A stretch of DNA of 64,000 nucleotides, taken from Siphonodentalium dalli (lineage: Eukaryota > Mollusca > Scaphopoda > Gadilida > Siphonodentaliidae). The notes under the pieces were generated by a model. That model did not search any database. It was given only the letters and a program-made list of their open reading frames with translations, and was not told the origin of the DNA. Made by a program: the position numbers and the translations under genes. The stretch lies in the NCBI GenBank assembly GCA_032622095.1, contig CP136062.1:143920351-143984350 (forward strand). The letters are read 5' to 3'. Positions 24,630-35,740 of this stretch are shown here, piece after piece (position 1 is the stretch's first letter; each line of letters begins with the position of its first letter).

Positions 24630-24950
24630 GAAATAAATTTATTCCACACCCATTGACGTGAGGCACATGCATTCAGCGGAATCCCAGCCATTGAATACAT
24701 ATACATGTATAAGTGTATACCTCTAGTGGAATACAAGCCGGAACTATTCTTGTTGACGTCGCCAAGAAAGATGACGAACATTACGTCGATCATCCGCTTC
24801 CGGTGATCCCCCCATAATTACTGGTTATTTGTCAGACTTAAATCACAATAAAGCTGCGCTCTCGCGAAATATATCCTTGCGCCATCCGCAACTCATTCGA
24901 TAAAAGATTCTCGATTAAGATGCGCGTTGTGTTCTGTCTATTTATACATG
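24630..24950. repeat. Second copy of the 7.73-8.42 kb dispersed repeat
   Basis: 'cacccattgacgtgaggcac', 'gcggaatcccagccattgaa', 'agtggaatacaagccggaac', 'atccgcttccggtgatcccc' and the tail 'taagatgcgcgttgtgttct' match 7740-8175. The central part of the inverted-repeat MITE is deleted in this copy. Confidence 0.75.
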
Positions 24951-25638
24951 CATCAAATAGTCTATCACTGCTGTGATCACTGAAAGATTTAGTTTATAAT
25001 TAAAGGGTGATGCCCAGATATACCAATTGTCAGCAGACAAACTTTGTGAGTTATTTCATTTAAAAACGCAGCTATAATAGTATAGCTTATTGGAAAAGGG
25101 GGGTGGGCCCCCAATGTGTTGGAGGAAAACAATATTTTTGTTGCACGTAGGGGGTGGTGGGTCCCAGATTGGGCGGAATTTATTACCAGTAACAAACAAG
25201 TTAACATACCTATCTACAATTATATTATAAGCTTACTCAGTAATTCCCAATCACGCTCCCCAAAATTATGGATAAACTGTTTATGTGTTCACGCCTCAAA
25301 TCCGACACATTACATGGCAAAACATTACATGATATAGATGGATAATTTATAACCGGTTATGGTACTGTATGAGCATTTTACCAGTGATTACGACCATTAA
25401 TTGGTAATTGACAAGCCCATCGTTATGCTATGACCGATCGACAATGTTTGCAATACAATAATGAGAATGAATGGGTAATCCATATAGACATCCGTTATCA
25501 ACATTTTCAGTCGTAATGGGATGCACTGCAGAAAACATAAATGAACATGTTTGAAATTATTCTCAAATTCCATTCACAAAGATATCAAATACCATGCCAC
25601 AGACATATCCATGTCATGGACTGAAAGATGAAACTCAC
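24951..25638 (-). other. Intron sequence, nothing recognised
   Basis: AT-rich sequence immediately downstream of the TSP1 exon donor. No element or gene can be supported. Confidence 0.5.
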
Positions 25639-25802
25639 GTTGACAATGCTCCCTCAGCTCGCATCTCCTCTTCTCTGAATCCGTGGTGAAAGAGGACAAT
25701 CGGTACTGCCCGGAGGGCAACAAAATCTCTTCCTTGTTCTAGTCTGCGTTGATGTACCACAAGGCCCAGCACACTCAGAGTAGTTCGTCCAGGAATTCAC
25801 CG
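25639..25802 (-). CDS. TSP1 exon of the multidomain protein, with an apparent one-base frameshift (second visible exon)
   Basis: A 164-bp exon lies between acceptor 'cacccaatag|CGGTG' (25803/25802) and donor 'TGTCAAC|GTGAGT' (25639/25638). The first frame gives NSWTNYSECAGPCGTSTQTR then RKRFCCPPGSTDCP, a thrombospondin type 1 repeat with W-x-x-(Y)S-x-C and C-G. This frame runs into a stop (GDAS*). The last part of the repeat, TTDSEKRRCELREHCQ, is in another frame. It supplies the two missing C-terminal cysteines and is the frame required to join the EGF exon in phase. The shift is near 'cctctttcaccacg', about 25680-25690. A sequencing or assembly indel is the simplest explanation; a real null allele or pseudogene is possible. 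TSP1 repeats act in extracellular adhesion. Confidence 0.8.
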
Positions 25803-26430
25803 CTATTGGGTGACATGAAAGATACATTTTGCTATCCAAAATACTTAGGTAGTGTTTATACATTAGCCGGATAAGATCCTATTCGCTTTAGCCGGTAACG
25901 ACAAATTATACGACAACAATAGAGTGTTTATACTTCGCCGGATAAGAATTTCATCTATCCTGATAAGCAGCTATTCGGTTTTTATTTTCTGGATTAAATT
26001 ATTCAATACAAGCAACTTGTTGTCGTATAGATTCCAATTGGCTCTGCATTTAAGTTAGATCTTTATCTGTCGTCATGGATTATTGCCTTTCAACAATTAA
26101 CTCGAGCAATAGTATGGTGTTAGCACTGATAGATCAGTCCGCTTTTCGCCTGTTTATATGGGTCAGTGTGTCAGTTTGATTGTCTCTAATCAGCTGTCCA
26201 TCGGTGGTCACGCACCTTGATTATAAGCTATTATTATAAATACTAACTGATGATGGTAAATGTACTCTGCATGTGCATGGTACATTTGTTGCGCATTCGA
26301 GGGTATTAAATGTGCATTTCCATGTACATGTAAGATCATATATATGGAAGAAATGGGATGGCACGTTTCAATGGATTCAAACGAAATGAACAATTAGTTC
26401 AATAATCTAAATATGAGTGCGTCGTGGACA
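25803..26430 (-). other. Intron sequence, short direct repeat
   Basis: The phrase 'gtgtttatac(a/t)t(t)agccggataag' is repeated at about 25853 and 25923. This is the start of a 28.6 kb intron. Nothing else is seen. Confidence 0.5.
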
Positions 26431-27831
26431 TCTATACTATATATTTTGAGACTTCCGTATATATATGTGTACTTCATAGAATCGAAAACGGGTTGACCGA
26501 TCGGGACCAAACTTCCTATCTAAAGGTAAAATCACACGGGAATCGTCGTCGCGGCGTTTTGGAGAAGCTCAGAGCACCCGTTCTCTAATCTCAGCCACAA
26601 AAAACGGCACTGCGGTGGTTAATCAAGTGATAATTTAATGAGCGTTTGTTTTTTGACGCATCGATATAAAGAGCGTTTGTTTACCATTCAACGTTATTAG
26701 TATCTGCAGAGAGATATACGGGATTTTGAGTGGTTTCCTATGCGGGGAGATTTATTGGATGCCATAGTACTCTTACAACATTTCTGCAATATAATTGCCT
26801 CAAAGTGTTCAGCATCACTGTTATAATACGTATGACACTTAGGTCAGGGCTTAGGGGGGTAGTTAGTGTGGATATAGGCATAATGCTTCTCAGAAATCCC
26901 GGCAGACGAGATCTCGGAAACGGGTGGAGCTATCGACTTGAAATTTGGTATGTGAATGTATCTTGCCCCGGATACGAATTTTATCGGGTCGCCGAGCCGA
27001 GTCTGTCTGTAATCGATGGACTCGAAAACGGCCGAACCGATTTCGATGAAACTTGGTATGTGGGGTTATTTTCGGCCGGGGAGTGACATAGGCCTATTAA
27101 TTTGCCCGTGCGACGTGACCTTGACCTTTAAATCGGTTATTTCAAGGTCAAACGCCCGAATATCACGGGATTTCGATGAAACTTGATATGTGGGGGTACT
27201 TTCGGTCGGGGAGTGGAATAGGCCTATTAATTTGCCCGTGCGACGTGATCTTGACCTTGAAATCGGGTCATTTCAAGGTCAAACGCCGAAAATATCACGG
27301 GATTTCGACGAAACTTGGTATGTGGGGGTGCTTTCGGTCGGGGAGTGGCATAGGCCTATTAATTTGCCCGTGCGATGTGACCTTGTACTTGAAATCGGGT
27401 CATTTCAAGGTAAATCGCCCGAATATCACGGGATTTCGATGAAAATTAGTGTCTAGGGATACTTTCGTATGTGGAGTCTCATAAGCCTATTAATTTGCCC
27501 GTGGGACGTAACCTTGACCTTGAAATCGGGTCAATTCAAGGTCAAATCGCGAATTTTGATGGGATTTCCACGAAAGTTGATACATATGGTTACTTTTGTC
27601 CACTGGGTGTTTTGGACGGGTCGAGTCGTGACCCCGACCTGACATTGACCTTCAAAATGATCAATTCAAGGTCAAATCGGGTAAAACCGGATGGATTTCG
27701 ACGGGTACTTTTGTCGGGTACTTTTGTTCGGGCAGTGTATTGGACGGGTCAAATCGTGACCCCACCTGACCTTGGCCTTCAAAATGGACAATTCAAGATC
27801 AAAGTCCGGACGAACTCGGGTCACCTTCTAG
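26431..27831 (+). mobile_element. Near-complete solo non-autonomous Helitron
   Basis: The element begins TCTATACTATATATTTT at 26431 and ends CTAG at 27831. The host base is A on the left (26430) and T on the right (27832), exactly the A^T insertion of Helitrons with 5'-TC and CTRR-3' ends. A weak GC hairpin (CCGG...TCGG) lies about 8 bases before CTAG. The 5' portion (GAATCGAAAACG, the 'ggagaagctcagagcacc' stretch, 'gagcgtttgtttacc') matches the units of the array at 44.7-52.1 kb in the opposite orientation. Its last about 15 bases differ from the array's 3' end. No Rep/helicase ORF is present, so it depended on an autonomous relative. The element sits in the host intron, opposite in strand to the gene. 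Confidence 0.78.
27060..27560 (+). repeat. About 131-bp tandem repeats inside the solo Helitron
   Basis: Four units contain 'ggcctattaatttgcccgtg', then '(c)gacgtgaccttgacctt', 'caaggtcaaa' and 'cacgggatttcgatgaaa(c)tt'. The 'ggcctatt' marker falls at 27091, 27221, 27353 and about 27484. The two overlapping 88-codon frames here are products of the repeat, not genes. Confidence 0.85.
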
Positions 27832-27849
27832 TATATATATATATACATA

Positions 27850-28555
27850 CAGGGACGGGTCTAGAGGACCTGATTTGTGTGACTGTTCATCTTTGGAATT
27901 TCCAACTGCACCAAATCTTGAACCTCACCAAACTCACAAGTTCGCGTAAATCCATTTACACCCCCCCCCCCCCCTTGGGCTTTAATCTAACTTTCCACTC
28001 ACAGTAATCCTCTAGACGGCCGTGTATTGAGCGATTTCCTTTAGATCTGAAACTGTGTCTAAACCTGGAAATTGCCCAAACCTAACATGTGTAGTGGTCT
28101 GACGTCAAGCAACTTGAACCACGATTTGGTTCAGATAAATTAGATACATGTTTGACTGACCACGTGTGCGGGACCAAGACATAATATTATCGGACCGACC
28201 ATGGTTATGACCCTGTACGAGAACATTTTGAAATCAGAACCCTGAAAATTGCAAAAGCCTAGCACCCAGACTTGCCTTAAGATTTCCAATTGTTGGACAT
28301 TTTCCAAACTTGACACACATCTAAGGTTGGATCATTTCCAACTGATGGCCATTTCAGTCCAATAATTTGGTAAAAAATTAAGCAAATGTTGGTCTAAAAA
28401 ATCACCTCTAATAACGTGTTGGAAAATCAAACTTCGAGAACAATTTCAACATATTGTTGATGTCAAATTTCCAACTATGTGTCAGGTATGAAATTTCCAG
28501 CTTTTGAATATTTTGATTAAAGTTGGGATGAGACACCCCCATCGCCACGGCCCTG
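27850..28555. mobile_element. hAT-like MITE with 8-bp target duplication
   Basis: The ends are CAGGGACGGGTCTAGAGG on the left and CGCCACGGCCCTG on the right (inverse CAGGGCCGTGGCG). The flanks are TATACATA (27842-27849) and TATACATG (28556-28563), a 7/8 match, as expected for the 8-bp duplications of hAT elements. The interior repeats 'ttggaaatttccaac'-like text also found in the 39034-40086 and 42001-43502 copies, in inverted sense. A C-run lies at about 27961-27974. No transposase is encoded. It starts only 18 bases after the Helitron end. Confidence 0.7.
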
Positions 28556-28563
28556 TATACATG

Positions 28564-29439
28564 GCCATGGTGAACGCCCAAATAAAACGATAAACATATT
28601 TTATTGTATAATGTGTCACATTTGATTCGCGATGTTGAAACTTATATAATTATATAATATATTATATACAATCCGATCCGAATGATTAGACACCAATTTG
28701 TCTCAAAACTGACAATGACCATGCTTTTGGTGCGACACTCACTTCACAGATTGTCTATGAACTCAGACAAACCTTTAACAATGTTGTTTAAATATCTTTA
28801 AAATTATCAATAGCAATACCTTAAAGATCGAGTTGGATATTAATAATTTCGGCATTTCCATTTCTAAAATGTTTCACTTCACTATACTGCCAACCATAGC
28901 TCTAGCAGGAAGCGGCTAGATGTTTACATGTATACAGCAATATCATATTTCAGTTTAGTGAGAACTAAAAGGAAAACTATTAACATGTAAAGGAGACACG
29001 TAAATGTATGCATATATCTTCGCCGGCGATGTGTAAACACTCTGCAGTAACCTTCGCCGGTTAACGACACCTTAATGAACGTGGACAACGAAATACAATG
29101 CCAGGATATTGGTTTTTTCTGGAAAGGATTAAATTGGTCACCGCCGGTCATATTTCGCGTGTGTAGTTTTGAATAGAGCTTTGATTATCTAATCATGTTC
29201 TGACCTCGGTGCACGGTCACCATGTAATTCATAATCACGAAAACTCAGCACGCCATTTACGCTTTCGTCGCTGTTCATGAAATAAACAAGCGATCGATAT
29301 TGGCCGACTTTCGATCACTCCGATTTTGGTCACCAACAAGGTCGTTACCCATAAGAATTCATTTGATGGGATGCGAACTTCCTTGCGACAGTCGTACGGA
29401 CATAGTTAATGTACATGTTGTAACGGATTTGGTGCCGTT
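28564..29439 (-). other. Intron sequence, nothing recognised
   Basis: AT-rich sequence with no supported feature. A minus-strand frame at 28924-29151 has no domain. Confidence 0.5.
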
Positions 29440-29775
29440 ATTTCGTATTATAACTATTAAATGAGCTTTTGATAATAATCTATCTGGGCAGAATCATGTT
29501 TCAAAAATAGAATTATACCCCTTGTTTACAAGTAGAGAAAGTCGTACTCGCTTTTGTCGCTTATGGACAGCAATCGTGTATAATCGCCATGGCCTGTGAT
29601 GCTAAAGTTACAATCAATAATCCATCTGTGCAGAATCATAGAGTTAGAACAAAATATTTCAAAAATAGAGTTATACCCCGTGTTTACAAGTAGAGAAAGT
29701 CGTACTTGATATAGTCGCTTTTTGACAACAATCGTGTAGATTCACGTGACCTATGACGCTAGAGTTACAATCACA
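29440..29775. repeat. About 170-bp tandem duplication
   Basis: Two units share 'aaaaatag(a)attataccccttgtt', 'acaagtagagaaagtcgtac' and 'caatcgtgta', spaced about 170-175 bases. Confidence 0.7.
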
Positions 29776-30846
29776 CGCACACGCACACTCGCTAAAGTAC
29801 AATCTCTCTAGTCAGTTTGAAAACAATCGCATAACCATGACAAGAAAACCATAGTCAGAAATGGTAACGCCACCAAGATTATATTATTACATATAAATAG
29901 AAATTATAAAAAATACATAAAATATTTTGATAACAATTGCGTTTAAACAAGTAATCCTTCAAATTATTACTAACTAAGCAAGTAAACGACTGTGTGGTCA
30001 CTCAACAGATTATAAAGACTTGGACTTAGTATACTGTAAATACTAAAATTTAAATGAAATAATTAAAAGATAAAATTTAGCAAGTAGTAAAAGTTAATTT
30101 TCTCATTTAATTTTTGTTTTTGGTTAAATAAAGCAATAATTTAAATGTAACATTTGGTTTTTATTAAATGATTGACCGTGGCTCTTCCAATAATTGTGCG
30201 ACTGACCTGGTCAATTGTTCTTGAGAAGTTGTTTTGAGAATTACTATGGAGGGAAATAGTTATGGCTGTGGCTTCGCAAGTAATTAACTTGGTGACGTGA
30301 TGTTAACAAATCTGAACTCTAGTAAACCAAGGATGCTCCATACCAAATATAAGGTAAATTAATAATTCTTTAGAAGTTATTTTAAGATTTACTATGGAGG
30401 GAAAGAATTGTGGTTGTAACAAATATAAATATTAGTCACTCAGGCAATAGATGTATCTATTCTGTATATTAAGTTATTGGGTCTCACGTGTCTTGAGATG
30501 TCTAAATAGTTTTCGATGGACAGATCGCACACGGGACCCACGCCAATCTTCTCTGTTGGGATTCCAATTGTTGGCTTATTAAATATGCACATATGCTTAA
30601 GATACAGTCGCGCGCGAAGCACGCTCCCGTAAGTCGGGTTTTGGATCCCAGTTAATGAAAATATCATTGAAATAATCGGTTTCCCCCAATAAACATCCAT
30701 ATATTCAATATACATGTTTTGGAGCAGAATTAGGCAGTCCATATTGGACGCCATCATGGAATTTATTTTGTTTTGTTTTAATTTTCACACATATTTATTA
30801 GTTATGTGGATGGAGTTCTCATTAAACCTCACATCCTTATATTGGT
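29776..30846. other. AT-rich intron with copies of the 'gttatggc' dispersed repeat
   Basis: At about 30205-30410, 'tttactatggagggaaa' and related text appears twice, in the same family as the repeats at 62.2-62.8 kb. A minus-strand frame of 105 codons (30440-30757) lies next to it. I do not recognise it, see no splice sites that would tie it to the host gene, and do not call it a gene. Confidence 0.5.
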
Positions 30847-31329
30847 TACTGTAATGCCCAAAGTAATTGACCACTTAACCACATCAGACTTATTGGTAAT
30901 TTTTCAGGATTTAAAATCCTGAAAAATTACAAATAATTCTGCTCTGGTTAAGTGGTCAATTACTTTGAACATTACTGTATGAGGATTGAGTTATCATTAA
31001 ACCTCAAATCATTATATTGGCTACAGTAATGCCCAAAGTAATTGACCACTTAACCACAGCAGAATTATGGCTATTTTTTCAGCATTTAAAATCCTCATAA
31101 ATTACCCATTATTCTGCTGTGCTTAAGTGGTCAATTACTTTGAACATTACTGTATGATGATTGAGTTATCATTAAACCTCAAATCCTTATATTGGTTACA
31201 GTAATGCCCAAAGTAATTTACCACTTAACCACAGCATAATTATGGGTAGTTTTTCAGGATTTAAAATCATGAAAAAATACCCATAATTTTGCTGTGGTTA
31301 AGTGATCAATTACTTTGGACATTACTGTA
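30847..31329. mobile_element. Three tandem mariner-like MITE hairpins
   Basis: Three hairpins (about 30847-30979, 31022-31154, 31197-31329) are each nearly perfect inverted repeats of about 62-bp arms. The TIR begins CAGTAATGCCCAAAGTAATT and is flanked by TA, the target dinucleotide of Tc1/mariner elements. They are separated by a near-identical roughly 43-bp spacer ('gagttatcattaaacctcaa'), so the hairpin plus spacer was tandemly duplicated at about a 175-bp period. No coding capacity is present. Confidence 0.8.
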
Positions 31330-32300
31330 TGTAGATGGAGTTAAACCTCACAACAGTGTGTTGGGGATTTGGACCTTGACTTGGGACCTTTGGTTTTTAA
31401 CGCAACAAATGCGCGTACACCTTATACACAAGCCTGCTAACATTTCAAAATGTTGTCAGTTTTGTATTCTCTGCAGCGGAACTCGACGCATTGAAGCAAA
31501 ATTTACAAGAGATAAAATGTGTACGTAACGAGACTATAATACAAATGAAAAAATAAATTCAGGGAGGGGTGGGCGATACAGGGAACTAAGTGTTGAACCG
31601 ATATAAATTTTATAGAGCGATACTGACCAATGTTGACATATTATGCATCTCAACTCTACTGAACATTGCAACAAGGCTATAAAATAGGGGGTGTCAGAAT
31701 CTTAGTCATCTCTATATAGTGCCAGAATAGTCATTTATGGACTTCTATAATATGTTGGGTTGGTACGTTATATGGACTCGGAGAAAAAGGGGTTTGTACC
31801 GATGAACTGACATAAATTAGTGGAGCGATGTTGCCATGTAATGTATCGCGACTGCACTAAAGCAGCAATGACATAAAATGGGGGAGTATGAAATTATCTC
31901 TATCTCTATAGATGGCACGAGGATTATATAGAAAGGAATAGCAATTGATATACGTATACGGTATACTATAGTAATACCATAGACATATAAGTACAAGTAT
32001 CACCCGATAAAATATTAAGTAACGTGACTATAGCGATGAAAAAATTAAATAAATTGGACCGGGATTAGAGGTTGGGTTGGTTATATGTGGATAATTGGAT
32101 ATGGAATTCATACCGATGAAACGATACTAATTAGTGGAGCAATAAAGACCAATGTTGACACTTAGTCAGGCTATGCGGGAGAAAAAAGGGGTTGATACGA
32201 TAGGCCGAAATAAATTTGTCGGGTGATAATGACCAATGTTGACGTATAAAGTGACACGACTGTACTGTCGCACAATTATCAGATATAATGGTCAAATATG
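31330..32300. repeat. Diverged tandem repeats
   Basis: Several degenerate units contain 'ggggtttgtaccgatgaact', 'ataaatt(a/t)gt(g/c)g(a/g)(g)cgat' and 'gaccaatgttgac', at about 31600, 31790, 32110 and 32200. Spacing is irregular at 90-200 bases. No gene is visible. Confidence 0.55.
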
Positions 32301-33487
32301 GACTCTAGTGCCCAATATGGAACAGCTCAGAAAACATTTGCACGGCCCTAAAATTTATTTAACAAGGCAATTGGCATCTGCCATATACAAATCGATTTAT
32401 GTCGATAAATCTCTTATTTTTCAAAAATTTTAGCTCACACTTGGTGTGTGTGAGTGGGATACTTATATATTCCTAAAATGACAGGGTACAGCACGTAATT
32501 ATGACCGTGGACGGGTCATCGAGTAAACGCATTTTATAAACGTGCTTTTGTCAATTGCCATTTTGGTCAAACTAAACCATTTTCGACCGGGACAGCAGAT
32601 CCGAATAGTAGCTAAGATGTATTTAGATAGAATTATCAAAAGAATTTGACCGATTCGGGTGCAGTTTAAGAGAATCGAGTGGAGAAATCTTGGTGATAAT
32701 TCCAGAAAATAAAGATGGCGGAGAATCACAATGAAACTACCCGCAATTCACTTCACTACACCAGGGTTCGCAATGGGTTACACATTATGTTCAGTCTGTC
32801 AAATTATTTATATTTTCAACAACAAGTGACTTTAAGTTTACAATTTCAGCCTCTCCTGACTCTATGGATACGATTTATCATATTTTCATAAACATATTAT
32901 ACACCGTTGGCGTTAACTTACAATTTCGGCATCTACGTGATTCTATCGGTACGATTGAGTAAGGTACAACAAATCTCCAAGAATACATTCGCCCTGTCCA
33001 CCACACAATATCAAAATCACAGAAACTAGATACACCACATGTGGCGTAATAACCTGCATGTCTTCATTTACGTGAATCATGATCTGACATTAAAGTGAAC
33101 ATCTAGGAAAGTTTGACAGTTACAGAATTTGGTCGGTGTTTCGGCGTGTAGAAGAGTGACTTTGTTTTGTCCTGCATGAAGAATTATTCATGTCTTTCAA
33201 ACATAGGTAGAACCGGGTATCAAAGTACGAACAACGAAATATAGCCATAAATATAATTTCGGGGTCGAAGAACCGCCACCTCCATTTCACTGTTTTAATT
33301 TTATATCAGATTGAGCTGGTATATGAGATAAATATTGTGATAACGAACCAAAACCGGACGCTTTGGGTCGTATATAGACTACATCTGATTTTGTGACGTC
33401 ACCAATTATTATCTAATACGACGCATCTGTTTTGAATTTCGCGAGCGCTTTTGTCGCACAGTAGATCGGTGGGCTTAACGCATTAAT
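32301..33487 (-). other. Intron sequence, nothing recognised
   Basis: AT-rich sequence. 'tttacaatttc(a/g)gc(c/a)tct' appears twice (about 32838 and 32919). There is no supported gene. Confidence 0.5.
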
Positions 33488-35025
33488 TTAGACCGTTTGA
33501 GGTAATGGTGGGCCTTTTGACTCAAAATTCCACATCCATACGTTTGGTCATCGTATACAGACCCCCTCCAAACCGAAAAAACAAACTAAGTGTTGATATG
33601 TGCTCGTCGGAAATTCGGAATTCTTGGGAGCTTTGGCTATTTCTAAAGGACCTTTTATCGTACTGGGTGATTTTAATTTCCATATGGAGAATGAGACGGA
33701 CAGAGATGCGATAAATTTTTCGAATATCTTGAAATCAATGGAACTTGTTCAACTGGTAACTGACCCTACACACAAATGTAAGCACACACTAGACCTTGTG
33801 ATCACCCGCGAGTGTGACTCCAGGATTGTTTATGACATTGAAGTATTTGACATAGCTCTTTCTGACCATTTCCTGGTAAAGTTCAACATTAGGCTCCGTA
33901 GACCAAAACCGGAGAGGAAGACAATGATTTTCCGTAAATATCGCAGCATCGATCCTTGAAATTTTTCGAACGACATCATGTCCTCGTCTCTGTGGAGAAC
34001 CCGCGATCTTTCAGTCGACGCGCTAGTTAGAAACTTCAATTATGTGGCCCAGGAGTTGGTTGACAGTTTTGCACCTTTGCAAACTAAAACCATGGTGAAC
34101 CGTAAATCATCTCCATTGTTTAATGACGACCTCCGAGCAGAGAAAGTGCGTCGTAGAAATCTCGAACTGCAACGGCGTTCCTCAAAACCTGAGATTCACA
34201 GGGAGTTGTTCGTGACACAACGAAATCGTGTCAATAAACTTATCATCGAGGCCAAGCGGCAATATTTTGCTGACCTCGTGAGCGATAACTCGAAACAGCC
34301 TAAAGTTCTATCTGATGTTATTGATAAACTACTTCACAAAAACAAGTCCTCGCCACTCCCTCAGTATACGTCATCGGTCGATCTTGCCAATAAAAAGCTG
34401 ACGTGTTTCAAGCCACTCATATCTGATCAGCTGTCAGAAATTATATCGAAATCTCCATTAAAACAGTGCACTCTCGACATTATACCAACAAAGTTATTGA
34501 AGACATGTAAGGCAGCACTAGCACCCGTGTTGATGAATATTGTAAACAGTTCTTTGGATAGTGGCATTTTTCCACCCACCATGAAACATGCCTTAGTAAC
34601 GCCGCTACTGAAGAAACCAGGACTTGATGTCGAGGTCCTAAGTAACTACCGACCGGTTTCAAACCTCTCTTTTATTTCAAAGCTGATGGAGAGGGTTGTT
34701 TCCAAACAACTTCGCGAATACTTGTCGTCCACTGGTTTGTCGGAAGTGTTTCAATCTGCATATCGTCCAAATAGCAGCACGGAGACTGCACTTCTTCGGG
34801 TCCATGGATCAAAGGGAAGTGTCATGCTTGGTGTTGCTGGATCTCAGTGCCGCTTTCGACACCATCGACCACGTTGTGCTATTGAAAAGACTTGAATACA
34901 TACTCGGTGTGACGGTTTAGATTGGTTTAGGTCATATCTGAACGGCCGTACATTGAGTGTCACAATGAACAACGTTCACTCGGATGTTTTTGCACTTAAG
35001 TACGATGTGCCACAGATGTGTACGA
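33488..35025 (+). pseudogene. Truncated, frameshifted non-LTR (CR1/L2/jockey-like) LINE: endonuclease plus reverse transcriptase
   Basis: The start shows the middle of an APE-type endonuclease (SIRLVIVYRPPPNRKN), then after a frameshift 'FIVLGDFNFH' and 'THKCKHTLDLVITRE' and 'ALSDHFLVKF', that is, the GDFN and SDH catalytic motifs. A stop (33957) interrupts the link to the next frame (33978-34895), which carries the inter-domain region (LFVTQRNRVNKLIIEAKRQY) and the RT N-terminal part 'ISKSPLKQCTLDIIPTKLLK', 'NYRPVSNLSFISKLMERVV' and 'FQSAYRPNSSTETALLRV'. The sequence between the 'KLT' and 'CFKPLI' positions looks shortened compared with the family. A further frameshift at about 34800 leads to 'CLVLLDLSAAFDTIDHVVLL', RT motif A with its catalytic Asp. 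The element breaks off just after 'VPQ', before the FADD-box. It is dead, and no 3' tail is seen. Confidence 0.85.
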
Positions 35026-35149
35026 TGTGCTCGGACCCATTAGACCGGCCCCCAGATGAGGGTAGTATCACACGAAAGGGTAAAAAATTTGACGCTATCT
35101 CCAATTATCCTTGCCCCATGGGGGTTCCAAAACATTGAGGTATCCAGGA
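35026..35149. other. Short unique segment between LINE and inverted-repeat structure
   Basis: No feature is recognised. Confidence 0.4.
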
Positions 35150-35740
35150 TAATACTGGCCCTAGCCTATAGCCCCGTAGGATTTTCTTGCTCTAGATCAG
35201 ACTCCATATAAGTTACGTACCTGGGGTCAAGGGCTTCCAAAAAAATTTGGGTAGACTTCGTCAAATTGTTCTCCCGTCTCCATGGCAACCGTTTTCAAAA
35301 TGGCTGCCAAGATGTAATATTTCACATCAGAAAGTCAATAAAGTGTTCTTCCAGTCAAATATGTGGAAGAGTAACAAACTAAGTTATATATCAAAATATC
35401 CGTACTGATACGGCGGTTAACATGCTGTTAACTTTTCGTGTAATAGTGTACGATATCATTTTATTATTGGGGTTAAATAGGCTTTTTCGTGAATCAAACC
35501 AGTGAAAAATGGAATCCAACTGCCTAAGTAACATCTTCATCTAGTTTTGGACAGGAATATAACTAAACAACTTGATAAATGGGGGATTGTTCATATTTTG
35601 AAAGCGTATTTTGGAGTATCTCAATGTTCCAGGTTCATTTTTGGGGTAAAAATCGCTTTTTTTGTGAAAAATGAGAGAATTCTGGAATCCATCACAACAT
35701 GATATGCATCGGTAATTCATGCCATTTTATAAAAATTCCC

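Noticed and set aside
27176-27456. Two overlapping 88-codon frames
   Set aside because: They are products of the roughly 131-bp tandem repeat inside the Helitron, open in two frames at once.
27060-27560. Possible CRISPR-like direct repeats
   Set aside because: The units are contiguous 131-bp tandem copies with no unique spacers, in a eukaryotic transposon.
30440-30757. 105-codon minus-strand frame
   Set aside because: It is moderately protein-like, but no domain, no convincing start or splice context, and it lies in a repeat-rich intron. Left uncalled.
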